Shown: one piece after another, positions 49,029 through 59,668 of the stretch | Numbering within the stretch: position 1 is the stretch's first letter | Layout: every line of letters starts with the position of its first letter | Origin: Azoarcus sp. TTM-91 | GTDB taxonomy: Bacteria > Pseudomonadota > Gammaproteobacteria > Burkholderiales > Rhodocyclaceae | Reading direction: 5' to 3' | DNA: 64,000 nucleotides | Assembly: GCF_012911025.1 (NCBI RefSeq) | Contig: NZ_WUEI01000015.1 | Coordinates: forward strand, 1-64,000 | The notes under the pieces: generated by a model | What the model saw: only the letters and a program-made list of their open reading frames with translations | Told to the model about the DNA's origin: nothing | Databases searched by the model: none | Program-made: the position numbers and the translations under genes

Positions 49029-50162
49029 ATGATGCGAGTAGGTCTGGTCGGTTGGCGTGGCATGGTTGGTTCCGTGCTGATGCAGCGGATGGTGGAAGAG
49101 GGCGATTTCGCCCACATCGAGCCGGTTTATTTCTCCACTTCGGCGGCGGGCGGCAAGGCTCCGGTGTTCGGCGGCAAGGAGGCAGCACTGCCGCTGCAGG
49201 ACGCCAGCAGCGTGGATGCCCTGAAGGCATGTGACGTCGTCATCACCTGCCAGGGCGGCGACTACACCAAAGAGGTCTATCCCAAGCTGCGCGCTACCGG
49301 CTGGAACGGCCACTGGATCGACGCCGCCAGCGCGCTGCGCATGGCAGACGATGCAGTCATCGTGCTCGACCCGGTCAACCGCAATGTCATCGACCAGGCG
49401 CTGGCCAAGGGTGGCCGCAACTGGATAGGCGGTAACTGCACCGTCTCGTTGATGCTGATGGGCCTGGGCGGGCTGTTCAAACATGATCTCGTCGAGTGGG
49501 TGTCGGCGATGACCTACCAGGCTGCCTCCGGCGCCGGCGCGCAGAACATGCGCGAGCTGATCTCCCAGATGGGGGCGATCCACGCCTCGGTGTCGGACCT
49601 GCTGGCCGACCCGGCGTCCGCCATCCTCGACATCGACCGCAAGGTCGCCGAAACCATCCGCTCCGACGCCTTCCCGAAGAAGAACTTCCGCAACACCCCG
49701 CTCGCCGGAAGCCTCATTCCCTGGATCGACGTGCCGGTTGAGCACGGCCAGTCCAAGGAGGAGTGGAAGGGCGGCGCCGAGTGCAACAAGATCCTCGGCA
49801 AGCCGGCTTTCCGCAGTGAGGGCAGCATTCCCATCGACGGCCTGTGCGTGCGCATTGGCGCGATGCGCTGCCATTCCCAGGGGCTGACCATCAAGCTGAA
49901 GAAGGACGTGCCGCTGGACGAGGTGAGCGAGATCATCGCCACCGCCAATGACTGGGTGAAGCTGGTGCCGAACGAGCGCGAGCTCTCCGAGCGCGAACTG
50001 ACTCCGGCTGCGGTTACCGGCACGCTGACGGTTCCGGTCGGTCGCCTGCACAAGCTGGCGATGGGGCCGGAATACCTTGGCGCCTTCACCGTCGGCGACC
50101 AACTCCTCTGGGGCGCGGCCGAGCCGCTGCGCCGCATGCTGCGCATCCTGCTCGAACGCTGA
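49029..50162 (+). CDS. asd: Aspartate-semialdehyde dehydrogenase
   Basis: 377 aa NADPH-dependent enzyme reducing aspartyl phosphate for lysine, methionine, threonine and cell-wall synthesis. The NADP motif [14 protein letters not shown] starts at about residue 8, the active-site Cys137 lies in GGNCTVSLM, and the catalytic His is in [19 protein letters not shown] 49029 and 49032 are both usable, with GGAG upstream. It follows leuB by 38 bp and is followed by a 9-bp hairpin (50168-50191) without a T-run. Confidence 0.96.
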   Translation: MMRVGLVGWRGMVGSVLMQRMVEEGDFAHIEPVYFSTSAAGGKAPVFGGKEAALPLQDASSVDALKACDVVITCQGGDYTKEVYPKLRATGWNGHWIDAASALRMADDAVIVLDPVNRNVIDQALAKGGRNWIGGNCTVSLMLMGLGGLFKHDLVEWVSAMTYQAASGAGAQNMRELISQMGAIHASVSDLLADPASAILDIDRKVAETIRSDAFPKKNFRNTPLAGSLIPWIDVPVEHGQSKEEWKGGAECNKILGKPAFRSEGSIPIDGLCVRIGAMRCHSQGLTIKLKKDVPLDEVSEIIATANDWVKLVPNERELSERELTPAAVTGTLTVPVGRLHKLAMGPEYLGAFTVGDQLLWGAAEPLRRMLRILLER

Positions 50163-50167
50163 TCGAA

Positions 50168-50191
50168 GCGCAGGGCGTCTATGCCCTGCGC
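50168..50191 (+). terminator. Hairpin after asd
   Basis: GCGCAGGGC (50168-50176) and GCCCTGCGC (50183-50191) form a perfect 9-bp stem with a 6-base loop, 6 bp after the asd stop. No T-run follows, so it may be a 3'-end stability stem rather than an intrinsic terminator. Confidence 0.45.
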
Positions 50192-50374
50192 CATAGACTT
50201 GACCCGCATGTCCTGACACAGAACGGGCTGCGGGTCCAGCGCTCCGTTGAAAAAAGCCTTGTGCCTGAAAGAATTGCTGCACGAAGTTGAGCTTAATGCT
50301 AGATTGCTAGCCCAAGTCCATGATGCTATGTCTCTTGCCGGTTGAATGCCGCAGGGGGAACGGGTTTGAAGGCA

Positions 50375-53311
50375 ATGATGAAAACGTCGCTCAAGGCTTC
50401 CCTGGTCGCAGTCGCGATCGCTTCGCTGTCATCCATCGGTCATGCGGCCGGGCTCGGGCAGATCAACGTTCTTAGCGGCCTTGGGCAGCCGTTGAGGGCC
50501 GAAATCCCGGTCAGCGGGACTGCGCAGGAACTGCAATCACTCTCTGCCCGCATTGCCTCGCCGGATGCCTTTCGCCAGGCGAACATCCCTTATGCAGGTG
50601 TGCTGAGCAGCCTGGCCGTTACCGTTGATAACCGCGGCCAGCGCCCGGTTCTGCGTCTCAGCAGCGACCGGCCTGTCAATGATCCTTTTCTCGATCTGCT
50701 GATTGAGCTCGACTCCAGTTCAGGTCGCCTGGTCCGCGAGTACACCTTCCTGCTCGATCCTGTCGATCTGGGCGCCACGCCGCGTAATGGCGGGGCATTC
50801 ACCCCCGCGGCGCGACCCGCACCGGCTGTACCGGCGCCGCAGCCAATCGCTGCTGCCCCGCGTCCGTCCCCAGTGGCACAGCAGGTCGCTTCCCCGTCCC
50901 GCAGCCCGAACGGCCAATACACCGTGCGACGGGGCGACACGCTGCGTCGTATCGCCGAAGCCAACCGGCCCGATGGGGTCACGCTGGACCAGATGCTGAT
51001 CGCGCTCTATCGCGGCAATCCGGAGGCGTTTGATGGTGGAAACATCAATCGCCTGCGGGCCGGCGCAATCCTCAGCCTGCCAGGTGGAGAAGCCGCCGGC
51101 GCCGTGGAGGTTGGAGAAGCGCGGCGTGAGGTGGTAGCGCACTCCGCTGATTTCGAAGCGTACCGTCGCCGGTTGGCATCGTCCGCCGTCAGCCGGCCGG
51201 CTGAGAGTGCTCCAGCCGAGCAGTCCTCCGCTGGGCGTATCACGCCGCGTGTGGAGGAGGCCCGACCCGCTGCAGAGAATGGTGACAAGGTGCAGGTGTC
51301 ACGCACCGAGCGCGCAGGTGGAGCGAGCGGCGGCGATGCTGCGAGCCGGGTGCAATCCCTGGAGGAGGAACTGGTTTCGCGCGAGAAGGCGTTGGAAGAG
51401 GCGAATGCCCGCCTGGCCGAGCTCGAACGCAACATCCGTGACCTGCAGAAGCTGGTTGAACTCAAGAGCGAAAGCCTGGGTCAGCTTCAGCAGCAGTTGC
51501 AGGGCGGGGCATCGGGCAGTGCAGTCGAGCCTCCCGCGACTCCGGCTGCTCCGCCGCCCACGGCTCCTGCTGGCGAAGCGACGCCTTTGCCGCCTGCCGA
51601 AGCCGCGCCTGCGGTCGAAGCGCCAGTTCAGCCGGCGCCGCCCCCTGTGGCGCAGGCTGCACCCCGCCCGCCAGCGCCTCCCAAGCCGGCGGCGCCCGCT
51701 CCTGAGCCGGAAGAGGGCTTCATCCAGAGCCTACTGAAGGATCCGACGCTGCTTGCCGCCGGTGGCGGCATCCTGATCCTGCTCCTGGGGTATGCGGCTT
51801 ATCGCATGCGTCAGAAGCGCAAGGAAGGCGAGCGTGGCGATACCGAGGCGCTGATGAGCGAATTCCCGCCGGAAAGCAGCGGTGTATTCGGCGGCACCGG
51901 CGGTCAGAGTGTGGATACCGGCAACAGCAGCGTCATCCATACCGATTTCAGCCAGTCTGGGCTGTCTTCGATCGACGCGGATGAGGGCGTGGACCCGGTC
52001 GCCGAGGCGGACGTCTATATGGCGTATGGCCGCGATGCTCAAGCCGAGGAAATCCTGCAGGATGCACTCAAGGCGGATCCAGCACGGGCTGCCATCTACC
52101 TCAAGCTGCTGGAGATCTATGCCCAGCGCAAGAGTCTGAAGCCCTTCGAGACGACAGCTACCGAATTGTATGGCCGAACCAACGGTCAAGGCCCTGATTG
52201 GGAAAAGGCTGCCCAGATGGGCCGCAAGCTGGATCCGGAGAATCCGCTCTACAACGGCGGAGCCGTCGAGACTGCTGGGGCGGGCGCGCCGCAGACCGAA
52301 CAGCCGCTTGGGCCCGCTGCAGCGGCTGCTGGATTGGGGACCGTAGCGGGTGCAATGGCGGTCGCGGCGGCCCAGGAAAAGGTGGATGAGAAGGCCGGCT
52401 TGCAGGGGGACGCACTCGATACTTCTGAAGAGCCGACCGGCCCTTCCCTGGCGAGCCTGGACTTTACGACTTCTTCGCCAGTGGATCCCAGTCCCTCCCA
52501 GTTAAAGGACACCTGGGCGATGCCCGGCGAGCTGGGGCAGCTGGCACAGGGGGAAAATGAGTCGCTCCCGGCGAATGAGCCTCCGCCGCCGGCCGACGAC
52601 ATGTCGCTGGATTTCGATCTCGATCTCGGCGAACCGGAAGCCGGGTCCGTGCCGCCGGCATCACTTTCCGAAACGGGCGGGATCGATGAGTCCTTCCAGA
52701 CCCGTTCTGCCGATCTTGTTCTGGACCTGGACGTCAGCGGCGATGAAGCGCCAACCGAGCCGCCGTCCCTGGGCTCCGGTGAAACGGTCGATTCCTCTCG
52801 GCATCAGGACTCCACCGTGACCGTGCTGGGCAATGAGATGGACCTGGCCAGCGCGGAAGAGCCGGGCTTGGCCTTCGAACTGCCCGAGCTGAATGTTCCC
52901 AAGTCGTCGCCGGCCTTCGACATGAGCGCGACGGTGATCCAGAGCGACGAGCCCGGGCAGGAGGACGATGCAGCTGTGGTCGACCTGGAGAAGACCAGCT
53001 TCGACAGCAGCCTGCTGGACTTCGATCTGGACATCGACTCGCCTACCACGACCTCGGTGACGGAGCCCCCGGCTCTGGATCTTACCAGTATCGATCTGGA
53101 TCTCGAGCCTCCCGCGGAAGAGGGGCCGGCCGCATCTCCCACGTCTTTACCAGAAGCAGGTGGCGAGGTTGATACCAAGCTCGAGCTTGCCCGGGCGTAC
53201 GACGAGATGGGCGACAAGGAAGGCGCGCGCGAATTGCTGGAAGAGGTGTTGAAGGAAGGCAGCGCCGCCCAGCAGCTGACCGCCCGCGAACTGATGGAAA
53301 AGCTTGGCTGA
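50375..53311 (+). CDS. fimV: FimV-like inner membrane hub protein
   Basis: 978 aa. A signal peptide ends at HAAGLG and is followed by the FimV N-terminal domain (INVLSGLGQPLRAEIPV). A LysM domain comes next (YTVRRGDTLRRIAEANRP, about 185-240), then a coiled-coil stretch (EEELVSREKALEEANARLAELERNI region), a Pro/Ala-rich linker, a transmembrane helix (AAGGGILILLLGYAAYRM), a long acidic region and the C-terminal TPR-like FimV motif (LARAYDEMGDKEGARELL). It organises type IV pili and polar signalling. Start is ambiguous among TTG 50366, ATG 50375 and ATG 50378. An upstream TTGAAA-N17-AGAATT (50247-50275) is a possible promoter. Confidence 0.92.
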   Translation: MMKTSLKASLVAVAIASLSSIGHAAGLGQINVLSGLGQPLRAEIPVSGTAQELQSLSARIASPDAFRQANIPYAGVLSSLAVTVDNRGQRPVLRLSSDRPVNDPFLDLLIELDSSSGRLVREYTFLLDPVDLGATPRNGGAFTPAARPAPAVPAPQPIAAAPRPSPVAQQVASPSRSPNGQYTVRRGDTLRRIAEANRPDGVTLDQMLIALYRGNPEAFDGGNINRLRAGAILSLPGGEAAGAVEVGEARREVVAHSADFEAYRRRLASSAVSRPAESAPAEQSSAGRITPRVEEARPAAENGDKVQVSRTERAGGASGGDAASRVQSLEEELVSREKALEEANARLAELERNIRDLQKLVELKSESLGQLQQQLQGGASGSAVEPPATPAAPPPTAPAGEATPLPPAEAAPAVEAPVQPAPPPVAQAAPRPPAPPKPAAPAPEPEEGFIQSLLKDPTLLAAGGGILILLLGYAAYRMRQKRKEGERGDTEALMSEFPPESSGVFGGTGGQSVDTGNSSVIHTDFSQSGLSSIDADEGVDPVAEADVYMAYGRDAQAEEILQDALKADPARAAIYLKLLEIYAQRKSLKPFETTATELYGRTNGQGPDWEKAAQMGRKLDPENPLYNGGAVETAGAGAPQTEQPLGPAAAAAGLGTVAGAMAVAAAQEKVDEKAGLQGDALDTSEEPTGPSLASLDFTTSSPVDPSPSQLKDTWAMPGELGQLAQGENESLPANEPPPPADDMSLDFDLDLGEPEAGSVPPASLSETGGIDESFQTRSADLVLDLDVSGDEAPTEPPSLGSGETVDSSRHQDSTVTVLGNEMDLASAEEPGLAFELPELNVPKSSPAFDMSATVIQSDEPGQEDDAAVVDLEKTSFDSSLLDFDLDIDSPTTTSVTEPPALDLTSIDLDLEPPAEEGPAASPTSLPEAGGEVDTKLELARAYDEMGDKEGARELLEEVLKEGSAAQQLTARELMEKLG

Positions 53312-53325
53312 GACTCTTTGGAGAT

Positions 53326-53365
53326 GCCGCCGCGGCGCAAGCGTGCCGCGGCGGCTTTGTCGTTT
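53326..53365 (+). terminator. Rho-independent terminator of fimV
   Basis: GCCGCCGCGGC (53326-53336) and GCCGCGGCGGC (53345-53355) form a perfect 11-bp stem with an 8-base loop, followed by TTTGTCGTTT. It lies 15 bp after the fimV stop and overlaps the apparent 5' end of the next reading frame. Confidence 0.8.
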
Positions 53366-53371
53366 ACCGCG

Positions 53372-53965
53372 ATGCATTCCGGTTCCATCCTGCTGATCTG
53401 GCTCGCCGGCGTTACGCTGGTGCAGTTGCTCCCGCCTGTAACGCTGACGCTGGCGCTGGGGAGTGCGCTTCTGCTTGCCTTCGCATTTGCGCCCCAGCGA
53501 GCGCGTCGGCTCGTGCGCCGGGTACGCGTTTTCCTGCTTGTTATCGCGGTACTGTTCGCGTGGTTTACGCCAGGGGAGGCTGTCATTCGGGCCTGGCCAT
53601 CACTAAGTCCTAGTCGGGAGGGGCTGGAAATGGCTTATCTGCACGGCGCAAGGCTCCTGGTTGTGGTGTGTGCCGTGGCGCTGTTGCTGGAGCGTCTTCC
53701 TGCGGATCGGCTTGTGAGCGGCTTGTACGCGTTGTGCCGCCCTCTTGCATGTGCCGGGCTTTCCGCTGAACGCCTCGCCCTGCGGCTGATGCTGGTTTTC
53801 CGCTATGTGGAAGGCGGAGCCGGGCGCGGCTGGAAAGACTGGCTGGGCGGGCAGGATGAGGGTGAAGAAGCGCCGGTGCTGTTGCGGCGTGAGCGCCTGG
53901 GCTGGGTGGAGGGCACGATGTTCTGTGGCTTGGTGCTGGCTTGGGCGGGGTGGCTGTGGTGGTGA
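53372..53965 (+). CDS. Small integral membrane protein, CbiQ/ECF T-component-like
   Basis: 198 aa from ATG 53372, with several hydrophobic helices (SGSILLIWLAGVTLVQLL; LTLALGSALLLAFAFA; VFLLVIAVLFAWFTPG; a C-terminal GLVLAWAGWLWW) and the ARLLVVVCAVALLLERLPADRLVSGLY region resembling the T-component of ECF transporters. An earlier in-frame ATG at 53324 would be encoded by the fimV terminator hairpin, so the later start is preferred. Neither has a good ribosome binding site. Its stop overlaps the truA start. No ABC ATPase partner is adjacent, so the role is open. Confidence 0.7.
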   Translation: MHSGSILLIWLAGVTLVQLLPPVTLTLALGSALLLAFAFAPQRARRLVRRVRVFLLVIAVLFAWFTPGEAVIRAWPSLSPSREGLEMAYLHGARLLVVVCAVALLLERLPADRLVSGLYALCRPLACAGLSAERLALRLMLVFRYVEGGAGRGWKDWLGGQDEGEEAPVLLRRERLGWVEGTMFCGLVLAWAGWLWW

Positions 53966-54756
53966 GGATCGCGCTCGGTGTTGAGTACGCTGGCGACTGT
54001 TTCGAAGGCTGGCAGAGCCAGCGCCATGGGCGCACGGTTCAGGACGCGCTCGAGACTGCTCTCGGGGGCGTGGCGGGCGAGCCTGTCCGGACTCACTGTG
54101 CCGGTCGAACGGATACCGGCGTCCATGCCACTGCCCAGGTGGTTCATTTCGACGTAGCTGCCCGACGGCCGTTGTCGGCTTGGGTGCGCGGCGTCAATAG
54201 CGCCTTGCCGCCGGCGGTGGCTGTGCGCTGGGCGGTGGAGGTTCCCGAGCAGTTTCACGCCCGCTTCTGCGCCTTCGAGCGACGCTACCGCTACATTCTT
54301 TTCAATTCTCCGACCCGACCGGCGCTGTTGGCGGGTCGGGTTGGCTGGTTTCATCTGCCCCTGGAAGAAGCAAGGATGGCGGAAGCGGCTGCCTGCCTTG
54401 TCGGCCGGCAGGATTTCTCCTCCTTTCGCGCGGCGGGATGCCAGGCAAAGTCTCCAGTTCGCGACATGCGCGAGGTGGCGGTCCAGCGCCAGGGCGACTA
54501 TCTGCTGTTCGATTTCCGCGCCGACGGTTTCCTGCACCACATGATCCGCAATCTGGTCGGCGCCTTGGTCTATGTGGGCAAAGGGCGTTATCCGCCCAGC
54601 TGGTTGCAGGAGGCCTTGGCGCTGCGGGACAGGAGTCGTGCGGCGCCTACTTTCGCGCCGGATGGCTTGTACCTGTGCGGGGTGGGATATGAAGCGCACT
54701 GGTCGCTGCCAGACGAAGGGCGTATCATCGCGGCGCCCCAGCTTCCCCTCATCTGA
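53962..54756 (+). CDS. truA: tRNA pseudouridine(38-40) synthase TruA
   Basis: 264 aa enzyme that modifies the anticodon stem-loop of many tRNAs. The catalytic Asp is in GRTDTGVHATAQVVHF (about residues 49-64), and DFSSFRAAGCQAKSPVRDM and FLHHMIRNLVGALVYVGKG are conserved. GTG 53962 overlaps the upstream TGA (GTGA) and gives the family N-terminus RIALGVEYAGDCFEGWQ; an in-frame TTG at 53941 is less likely. trpF starts immediately after its stop. Confidence 0.95.
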   Translation: MRIALGVEYAGDCFEGWQSQRHGRTVQDALETALGGVAGEPVRTHCAGRTDTGVHATAQVVHFDVAARRPLSAWVRGVNSALPPAVAVRWAVEVPEQFHARFCAFERRYRYILFNSPTRPALLAGRVGWFHLPLEEARMAEAAACLVGRQDFSSFRAAGCQAKSPVRDMREVAVQRQGDYLLFDFRADGFLHHMIRNLVGALVYVGKGRYPPSWLQEALALRDRSRAAPTFAPDGLYLCGVGYEAHWSLPDEGRIIAAPQLPLI

Positions 54757-55380
54757 ATGTCCCGAACCCGGATCAAGATCTGCGGCCTTACGCGCCCCGA
54801 AGACGTGCGTGCCGCCGTAAGCGCCGGCGCCGATGCAGTAGGTTTCGTGTTCTATCCGCCCAGTCCGCGTAATGTATCGGTGGCGCGGGCGGCGGAACTT
54901 GCAGCGCTGCTGCCCCCGTTCGTCAGCGCCGTCGGCCTCTTCGTCAATCCTGTCCCCGTCTTCGTCAACGAGGTGCTATCAGCGGTGCCGCTGCAGTTTT
55001 TGCAGTTTCACGGCGATGAGACGAATGCCGAATGCGCCCGCTATCGCATGCCCTGGATCAAGGCGGCGAGGATGCGGCCTGGAGTCGATCTGCTAGAATT
55101 CGCCCTTTCCCACCCCGGCGCCAGCGGCATCCTGCTCGATGCCTATGTCGACGGCTACGGCGGTGGTGGGAAGACTTTCGATTGGTCCCTGATTCCTGTT
55201 GGCCTAGATCGGCCGATCATCCTGTCCGGTGGGCTGGCGCCCGAGAATGTGCAGGAGGCGGTGCGGTGCGTGCGCCCGTGGGCAGTGGACGTCTCCAGCG
55301 GCGTGGAAGCCGCGAAGGGGATTAAGGACGCGGACAAGATCGCCGCCTTCGTTGCTGGAGTTCGAGATGCAGATGGCTGA
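54757..55380 (+). CDS. trpF: Phosphoribosylanthranilate isomerase
   Basis: 207 aa single-domain TIM barrel, third step of tryptophan synthesis. Visible are [26 protein letters not shown] with the catalytic Cys, LQFHGDE, and [16 protein letters not shown] near the end. ATG 54757 abuts the truA stop, and the 3' end overlaps trpB by 14 bp, so truA-trpF-trpB form a tight unit. Confidence 0.96.
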   Translation: MSRTRIKICGLTRPEDVRAAVSAGADAVGFVFYPPSPRNVSVARAAELAALLPPFVSAVGLFVNPVPVFVNEVLSAVPLQFLQFHGDETNAECARYRMPWIKAARMRPGVDLLEFALSHPGASGILLDAYVDGYGGGGKTFDWSLIPVGLDRPIILSGGLAPENVQEAVRCVRPWAVDVSSGVEAAKGIKDADKIAAFVAGVRDADG

Positions 55381-56581
55381 TACGCCTTATTCGTTTCCCG
55401 ATGCCCGCGGGCATTTCGGTCCCTATGGCGGCATCTTCGTCGCCGAAACGCTGATTCCGGCGCTGGAAGAGTTGCGCCTCGCCTACGAGGCATGTATTGC
55501 CGACCCCGAGTTCATTGCCGAGTACGAATACGAGCTCAAGCACTATGTGGGCAGGCCCAGCCCCATCTACCACGCCCGCCGCTTGTCGGAGAAGTTCGGC
55601 GGCGCGCAGATCTACCTGAAGCGTGAAGATCTGAACCACACCGGCGCGCACAAGGTGAACAACTGTATTGGCCAGGCGCTGCTGGCCAAGCGCATGGGCA
55701 AGCCCCGTGTCATCGCCGAGACCGGCGCTGGCCAGCATGGGGTTGCCAGTGCCACCGTAGCGGCGCGCTATGGCATGGAGTGCGTGGTCTACATGGGTTC
55801 GGAGGACGTCAAGCGCCAAGCTGCCAACGTTTACCGGATGAAGCTGCTGGGTGCCAAGGTGGTGCCGGTGGAGTCCGGCTCCAAGACTTTGAAGGACGCG
55901 CTCAATGAAGCGATGCGCGATTGGGTTACCAACATCGCGGATACCTTCTACATCATCGGCACGGTGGCCGGCCCCCACCCCTACCCGCAGATGGTGCGCG
56001 ATTTCCAGACCGTGATCGGCAAGGAATGCAAGGTGCAGATGCCGGAGCTGGCCGGTCGCCAGCCCGACTACGTGATTGCATGCGTGGGTGGCGGCTCGAA
56101 CGCCATCGGCATTTTTCACCCTTACATCGCCGAGGCGGGTGTCAAGCTGGTGGGGGTCGAAGCGGCGGGGGATGGCCTGGAAACCGGGCGCCATGCCGCA
56201 CCGCTGACTGCCAATGCGAAGGTAGGCGTGCTGCATGGCAATCGCACCTATCTGATGCAGGACGAAGATGGCCAGATCATCGAAACCCACTCGATTTCCG
56301 CTGGCCTGGACTATCCCGGTGTCGGCCCCGAGCACGCCTGGCTGAAGGATACCGACCGTGCCGAGTATGTCGCCGTCACCGATGGCGAGGCGCTGCAGGC
56401 CTTCCACGACCTGTGCCGCTACGAGGGCATCATCCCGGCGCTGGAGTCTTCCCATGCGCTGGCCTATGCCGCCAAGCTCGCACCCACGCTGCCGCGTGAC
56501 CGCATCCTGCTGGTGAATCTGTCCGGCCGTGGCGACAAGGATATGCATACCGTCGCCGAGCGTTCCGGCATCCAGTTCTGA
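55367..56581 (+). CDS. trpB: Tryptophan synthase beta subunit
   Basis: 404 aa PLP enzyme joining indole with serine. The PLP Lys is in [17 protein letters not shown], the phosphate loop is [11 protein letters not shown], and [14 protein letters not shown] is conserved. GGAG (55357-55360) supports ATG 55367; ATG 55373 is in frame. The 5' end lies within trpF. It is the functional partner of trpA, 47 bp downstream. Confidence 0.97.
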   Translation: MQMADTPYSFPDARGHFGPYGGIFVAETLIPALEELRLAYEACIADPEFIAEYEYELKHYVGRPSPIYHARRLSEKFGGAQIYLKREDLNHTGAHKVNNCIGQALLAKRMGKPRVIAETGAGQHGVASATVAARYGMECVVYMGSEDVKRQAANVYRMKLLGAKVVPVESGSKTLKDALNEAMRDWVTNIADTFYIIGTVAGPHPYPQMVRDFQTVIGKECKVQMPELAGRQPDYVIACVGGGSNAIGIFHPYIAEAGVKLVGVEAAGDGLETGRHAAPLTANAKVGVLHGNRTYLMQDEDGQIIETHSISAGLDYPGVGPEHAWLKDTDRAEYVAVTDGEALQAFHDLCRYEGIIPALESSHALAYAAKLAPTLPRDRILLVNLSGRGDKDMHTVAERSGIQF

Positions 56582-56628
56582 ACCTTCCGGCGGGCCGCTT
56601 TCGCCGGCCCCGCTGCCAGAAAGCACCT

Positions 56629-57456
56629 ATGTCCAAAATCCAGACCACTTTCCAGCGCTTGCAGGCCAGCGGGCGCAGGGCCTTAATTCCTTTCATCACC
56701 GCGGGCGATCCCGCGCCCGAGCTGACGGTGCCACTGATGCACGGCCTGGTTGCAGGTGGCGCTGACGTGCTCGAGCTGGGCGTGCCCTTCTCGGATCCGA
56801 TGGCGGACGGGCCCACCATCCAGCGTGCTTCCGAGCGGGCTCTGGCGCAGGGCATGAGCTTGCGCAAGGTGCTCGAACTGGTGCGCACCTTCCGCCAGGA
56901 TGATGCCAACACGCCGGTGGTCCTGATGGGCTACGCCAACCCCATCGAAGCGATGGGCGCGGAGACCTTCATTGATGCAGCGGTGGCGGCGGGCGTGGAT
57001 GGCGTGCTGGTGGTCGATTACCCGCCGGAGGAGTGCTTCTCCTTCGCCGAGCGCAGCCGCAGTGCGGGGTTGGATCCCATCTTCCTGCTGGCGCCTACCT
57101 CCACCGAGCAGCGTTTCGCCGATGTGGCAAGGGCGGGCAGCGGCTACATCTACTACGTATCGTTGAAGGGTGTGACTGGTGCAGGCAACCTGGATTTCGA
57201 CGAGGTGGCCCGCCGCATTCCGCAGATCCGTGCCGCGGTCGGTCTGCCGGTCGGCGTCGGCTTCGGCATCCGCGATGCCGAGAGCGCCCGGCGCATCGGC
57301 GCGGTGGCGGACGCAGTCGTGATCGGCAGCCGCATCATAGAAGAGCTGGAGCGCAGCCCGCGCGACCAGGCCGTGGCCAACGTCACCGCATTCATAGCAG
57401 GCATCCGGAGCGCCCTGGACAGCCTGGACACCACCCTCGCAGGAGCGACCCGATGA
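56629..57456 (+). CDS. trpA: Tryptophan synthase alpha subunit
   Basis: 275 aa TIM barrel that cleaves indole-3-glycerol phosphate. The catalytic Glu is in [21 protein letters not shown] (about 43-63), the second acidic residue lies in [11 protein letters not shown], and the phosphate site is in [16 protein letters not shown] 56629 follows trpB. The stop overlaps the accD start (ATGA). Confidence 0.97.
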   Translation: MSKIQTTFQRLQASGRRALIPFITAGDPAPELTVPLMHGLVAGGADVLELGVPFSDPMADGPTIQRASERALAQGMSLRKVLELVRTFRQDDANTPVVLMGYANPIEAMGAETFIDAAVAAGVDGVLVVDYPPEECFSFAERSRSAGLDPIFLLAPTSTEQRFADVARAGSGYIYYVSLKGVTGAGNLDFDEVARRIPQIRAAVGLPVGVGFGIRDAESARRIGAVADAVVIGSRIIEELERSPRDQAVANVTAFIAGIRSALDSLDTTLAGATR

Positions 57457-58325
57457 GCTGGCTCCAGAAGCTGCTGCCCCCCAAGATCAAACGCAGCGAA
57501 ACTGCTGCGCGCAACAAATCCATTCCTGAAGGCCTGTGGAGCAAGTGCCCGTCCTGCGAGGCGGTGCTGTACCGCTCCGACCTGGAGAGCAACCAGAGCG
57601 TCTGCCCGAAGTGTGGGCATCACCAGCGCCTGCGTGCGCGCACCCGGCTGGATCTTCTGCTGGATGCCGAAGGCCGCTTCGAGATCGGTGCCGAGGTGGT
57701 GCCGGTGGATCCGCTCAAGTTCAAGGATTCCCGCCGCTACACCGAGCGTCTTTCCAGCGCCGTCGCCGATACGGGAGAGGCGGATGCGATGGTGGTCATG
57801 CAGGGCGCGATCCAGACCGTGCCGGTGGTGGTGGCCTGCTTCGAGTTCGAGTTCCTTGGTGGTTCCATGGGCTCGGTGGTGGGCGAGCGTTTCGTGCGCG
57901 GTGCGCGTGCCGCGCTGGAGCAGCGCCTGCCCTTCATCTGCATTACCGCGACCGGCGGCGCCCGCATGCAGGAGGGCCTGTTCTCCCTGATGCAGATGGC
58001 CAAGACCACTGCCGTCATCACCCAGTTGGCGCAGCGCAAGCTACCTTTCATCACGCTGCTCACCGACCCGACCATGGGCGGCGTATCCGCCAGCTTCGCC
58101 TTCATGGGCGATGTGGTGATCGCCGAACCGGGCGCGCTGATCGGCTTCGCCGGTCCGCGGGTCATCGAGCAGACGGTGCGCGAGAAGCTGCCTGAGGGGT
58201 TCCAGCGTTCCGAGTTCCTGCTGGAAAAGGGCGCGATCGACATGATCGTGGATCGCCGCGAGTTGCGTGAGCGCCTGGCCGATCTGCTGACTCTGATGTG
58301 CCGTCAGCCTTCGGTCAAGGCCTGA
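57453..58325 (+). CDS. accD: Acetyl-CoA carboxylase carboxyltransferase subunit beta
   Basis: 290 aa. An N-terminal zinc ribbon (CPSC and CPKC, about residues 32-54) precedes the carboxyltransferase domain with [33 protein letters not shown] and [19 protein letters not shown]. It forms the heterotetrameric transferase with AccA in fatty acid synthesis. ATG 57453 overlaps the trpA stop, linking it to the trp genes. folC follows after 22 bp, an order widely shared in proteobacteria. Confidence 0.97.
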   Translation: MSWLQKLLPPKIKRSETAARNKSIPEGLWSKCPSCEAVLYRSDLESNQSVCPKCGHHQRLRARTRLDLLLDAEGRFEIGAEVVPVDPLKFKDSRRYTERLSSAVADTGEADAMVVMQGAIQTVPVVVACFEFEFLGGSMGSVVGERFVRGARAALEQRLPFICITATGGARMQEGLFSLMQMAKTTAVITQLAQRKLPFITLLTDPTMGGVSASFAFMGDVVIAEPGALIGFAGPRVIEQTVREKLPEGFQRSEFLLEKGAIDMIVDRRELRERLADLLTLMCRQPSVKA

Positions 58326-58347
58326 TCCACTGGCGGGACTGCAAGCG

Positions 58348-59658
58348 ATGTCGCTGCCGAAGACGCTGGCCGCCTGGCTCGATCTGCTTGAGAGCCGGCA
58401 CGGACAAGTGATCCAGCTAGGGCTGGAGCGGGTGCAGGCCGTCCGCACGAAGATGGGTGACGCGCCGGATGCGGTGGTCATCACCGTCGGCGGCACCAAC
58501 GGCAAAGGTTCCACCTGCGCCATGCTGGAGGCCATCCTGCTGGCCGAGGGCTACAGGGTTGGCTGTTACACCTCGCCGCATCTGCAGCACTACAACGAGC
58601 GGGTGCGCGTGAACGGCCAGGATGTGACCGACGAGACCTTGATCTCCGCTTTCGAGGCGGTGGAGAGCGCCCGCGGCGACACTCCGCTCACCTATTTCGA
58701 GCATGGCACGCTGGCGGCCTGGGAAATCTTCCGCGGCGTCGCGTTGGACGCGATCATCCTGGAAGTTGGCCTCGGCGGGCGGCTGGATGCGGTGAACGTG
58801 TTCGATGCGGATTGCGCCATCGTTACCGGCGTCGCCTTGGATCACATGGAATTCCTGGGCGACGACAGGGAGGCCATCGGCTTTGAGAAAGCCGGAATCT
58901 TCCGGGCCGGCCGTCCTGCGGTCTGCGGCGATCCGCAGCCGCCTACCTCGGTACTGGAGCACGCTGAGCGCATCGGCGCCACGCTGTGGGTGAGCGGGCG
59001 GGATTTCGGCTTCGGCGGCGACCGTCAGCAATGGGGCTATTGGCGCTATGAGGCGCCTCACGCCGGCGGCCGGCTGATCAAGCGCGGCGGTCTTGCCTAC
59101 CCGGCCTTGCGTGGTGCCAACCAACTGCTCAACGCGGCTGCGGCGCTGACTGCCCTGGAGACCTTGCGCGATCGCGTCCCGGTTTCCATGCAGGCGGTGC
59201 GCCAGGGCTTGATGCTGGTGGAAGTGCCGGGGCGCTTCCAGGTACTGCCGGGCAAGCCGGCAGTGGTACTGGATGTGGCGCACAATCCGCAGGCCGCCGG
59301 GGTGCTGGCGGAGAACCTTTCGGGCATGGGCTTCTATCCGGAAACCTGGGCGGTGTTCGGAATGCTCGCAGACAAAGACGTGGAAGGCGTCGTTGCGCTG
59401 CTCAACGACAGGGTGGACCATTGGCTGATCGCTGGCCTGCCAGGACCACGCGGCGTGGAGGCGGAAGCGCTGGCGGTCCGCCTGCATGCAGCCGAGGCAA
59501 AGGGTGACTTACGTACTTTCCGCAGCCCGGCCGAGGCATATGATGCAGCGCGGAAAAGCGCTGCCGAGGGTGATAGAATTGTCGTCTTTGGCTCCTTCCT
59601 GACCGTGGCGGATGTGCTTACGGCCATCCAGGACCAGAGGCGGGCCGAACGGCACTGA
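58348..59658 (+). CDS. folC: Bifunctional folylpolyglutamate/dihydrofolate synthase
   Basis: 436 aa Mur-ligase-type enzyme that makes dihydrofolate and adds glutamates to folates. The ATP motif is VGGTNGKGSTCAMLEAIL (about residues 48-65), then YTSPHLQHYNERVRVNG, LEVGLGGRLDAVNVFD, and DVAHNPQAAGVLAENL in the C-terminal domain. ATG 58348. It is followed 10 bp later by the SPOR-domain gene. Confidence 0.96.
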   Translation: MSLPKTLAAWLDLLESRHGQVIQLGLERVQAVRTKMGDAPDAVVITVGGTNGKGSTCAMLEAILLAEGYRVGCYTSPHLQHYNERVRVNGQDVTDETLISAFEAVESARGDTPLTYFEHGTLAAWEIFRGVALDAIILEVGLGGRLDAVNVFDADCAIVTGVALDHMEFLGDDREAIGFEKAGIFRAGRPAVCGDPQPPTSVLEHAERIGATLWVSGRDFGFGGDRQQWGYWRYEAPHAGGRLIKRGGLAYPALRGANQLLNAAAALTALETLRDRVPVSMQAVRQGLMLVEVPGRFQVLPGKPAVVLDVAHNPQAAGVLAENLSGMGFYPETWAVFGMLADKDVEGVVALLNDRVDHWLIAGLPGPRGVEAEALAVRLHAAEAKGDLRTFRSPAEAYDAARKSAAEGDRIVVFGSFLTVADVLTAIQDQRRAERH

Positions 59659-59668
59659 GGGTTTCCTG

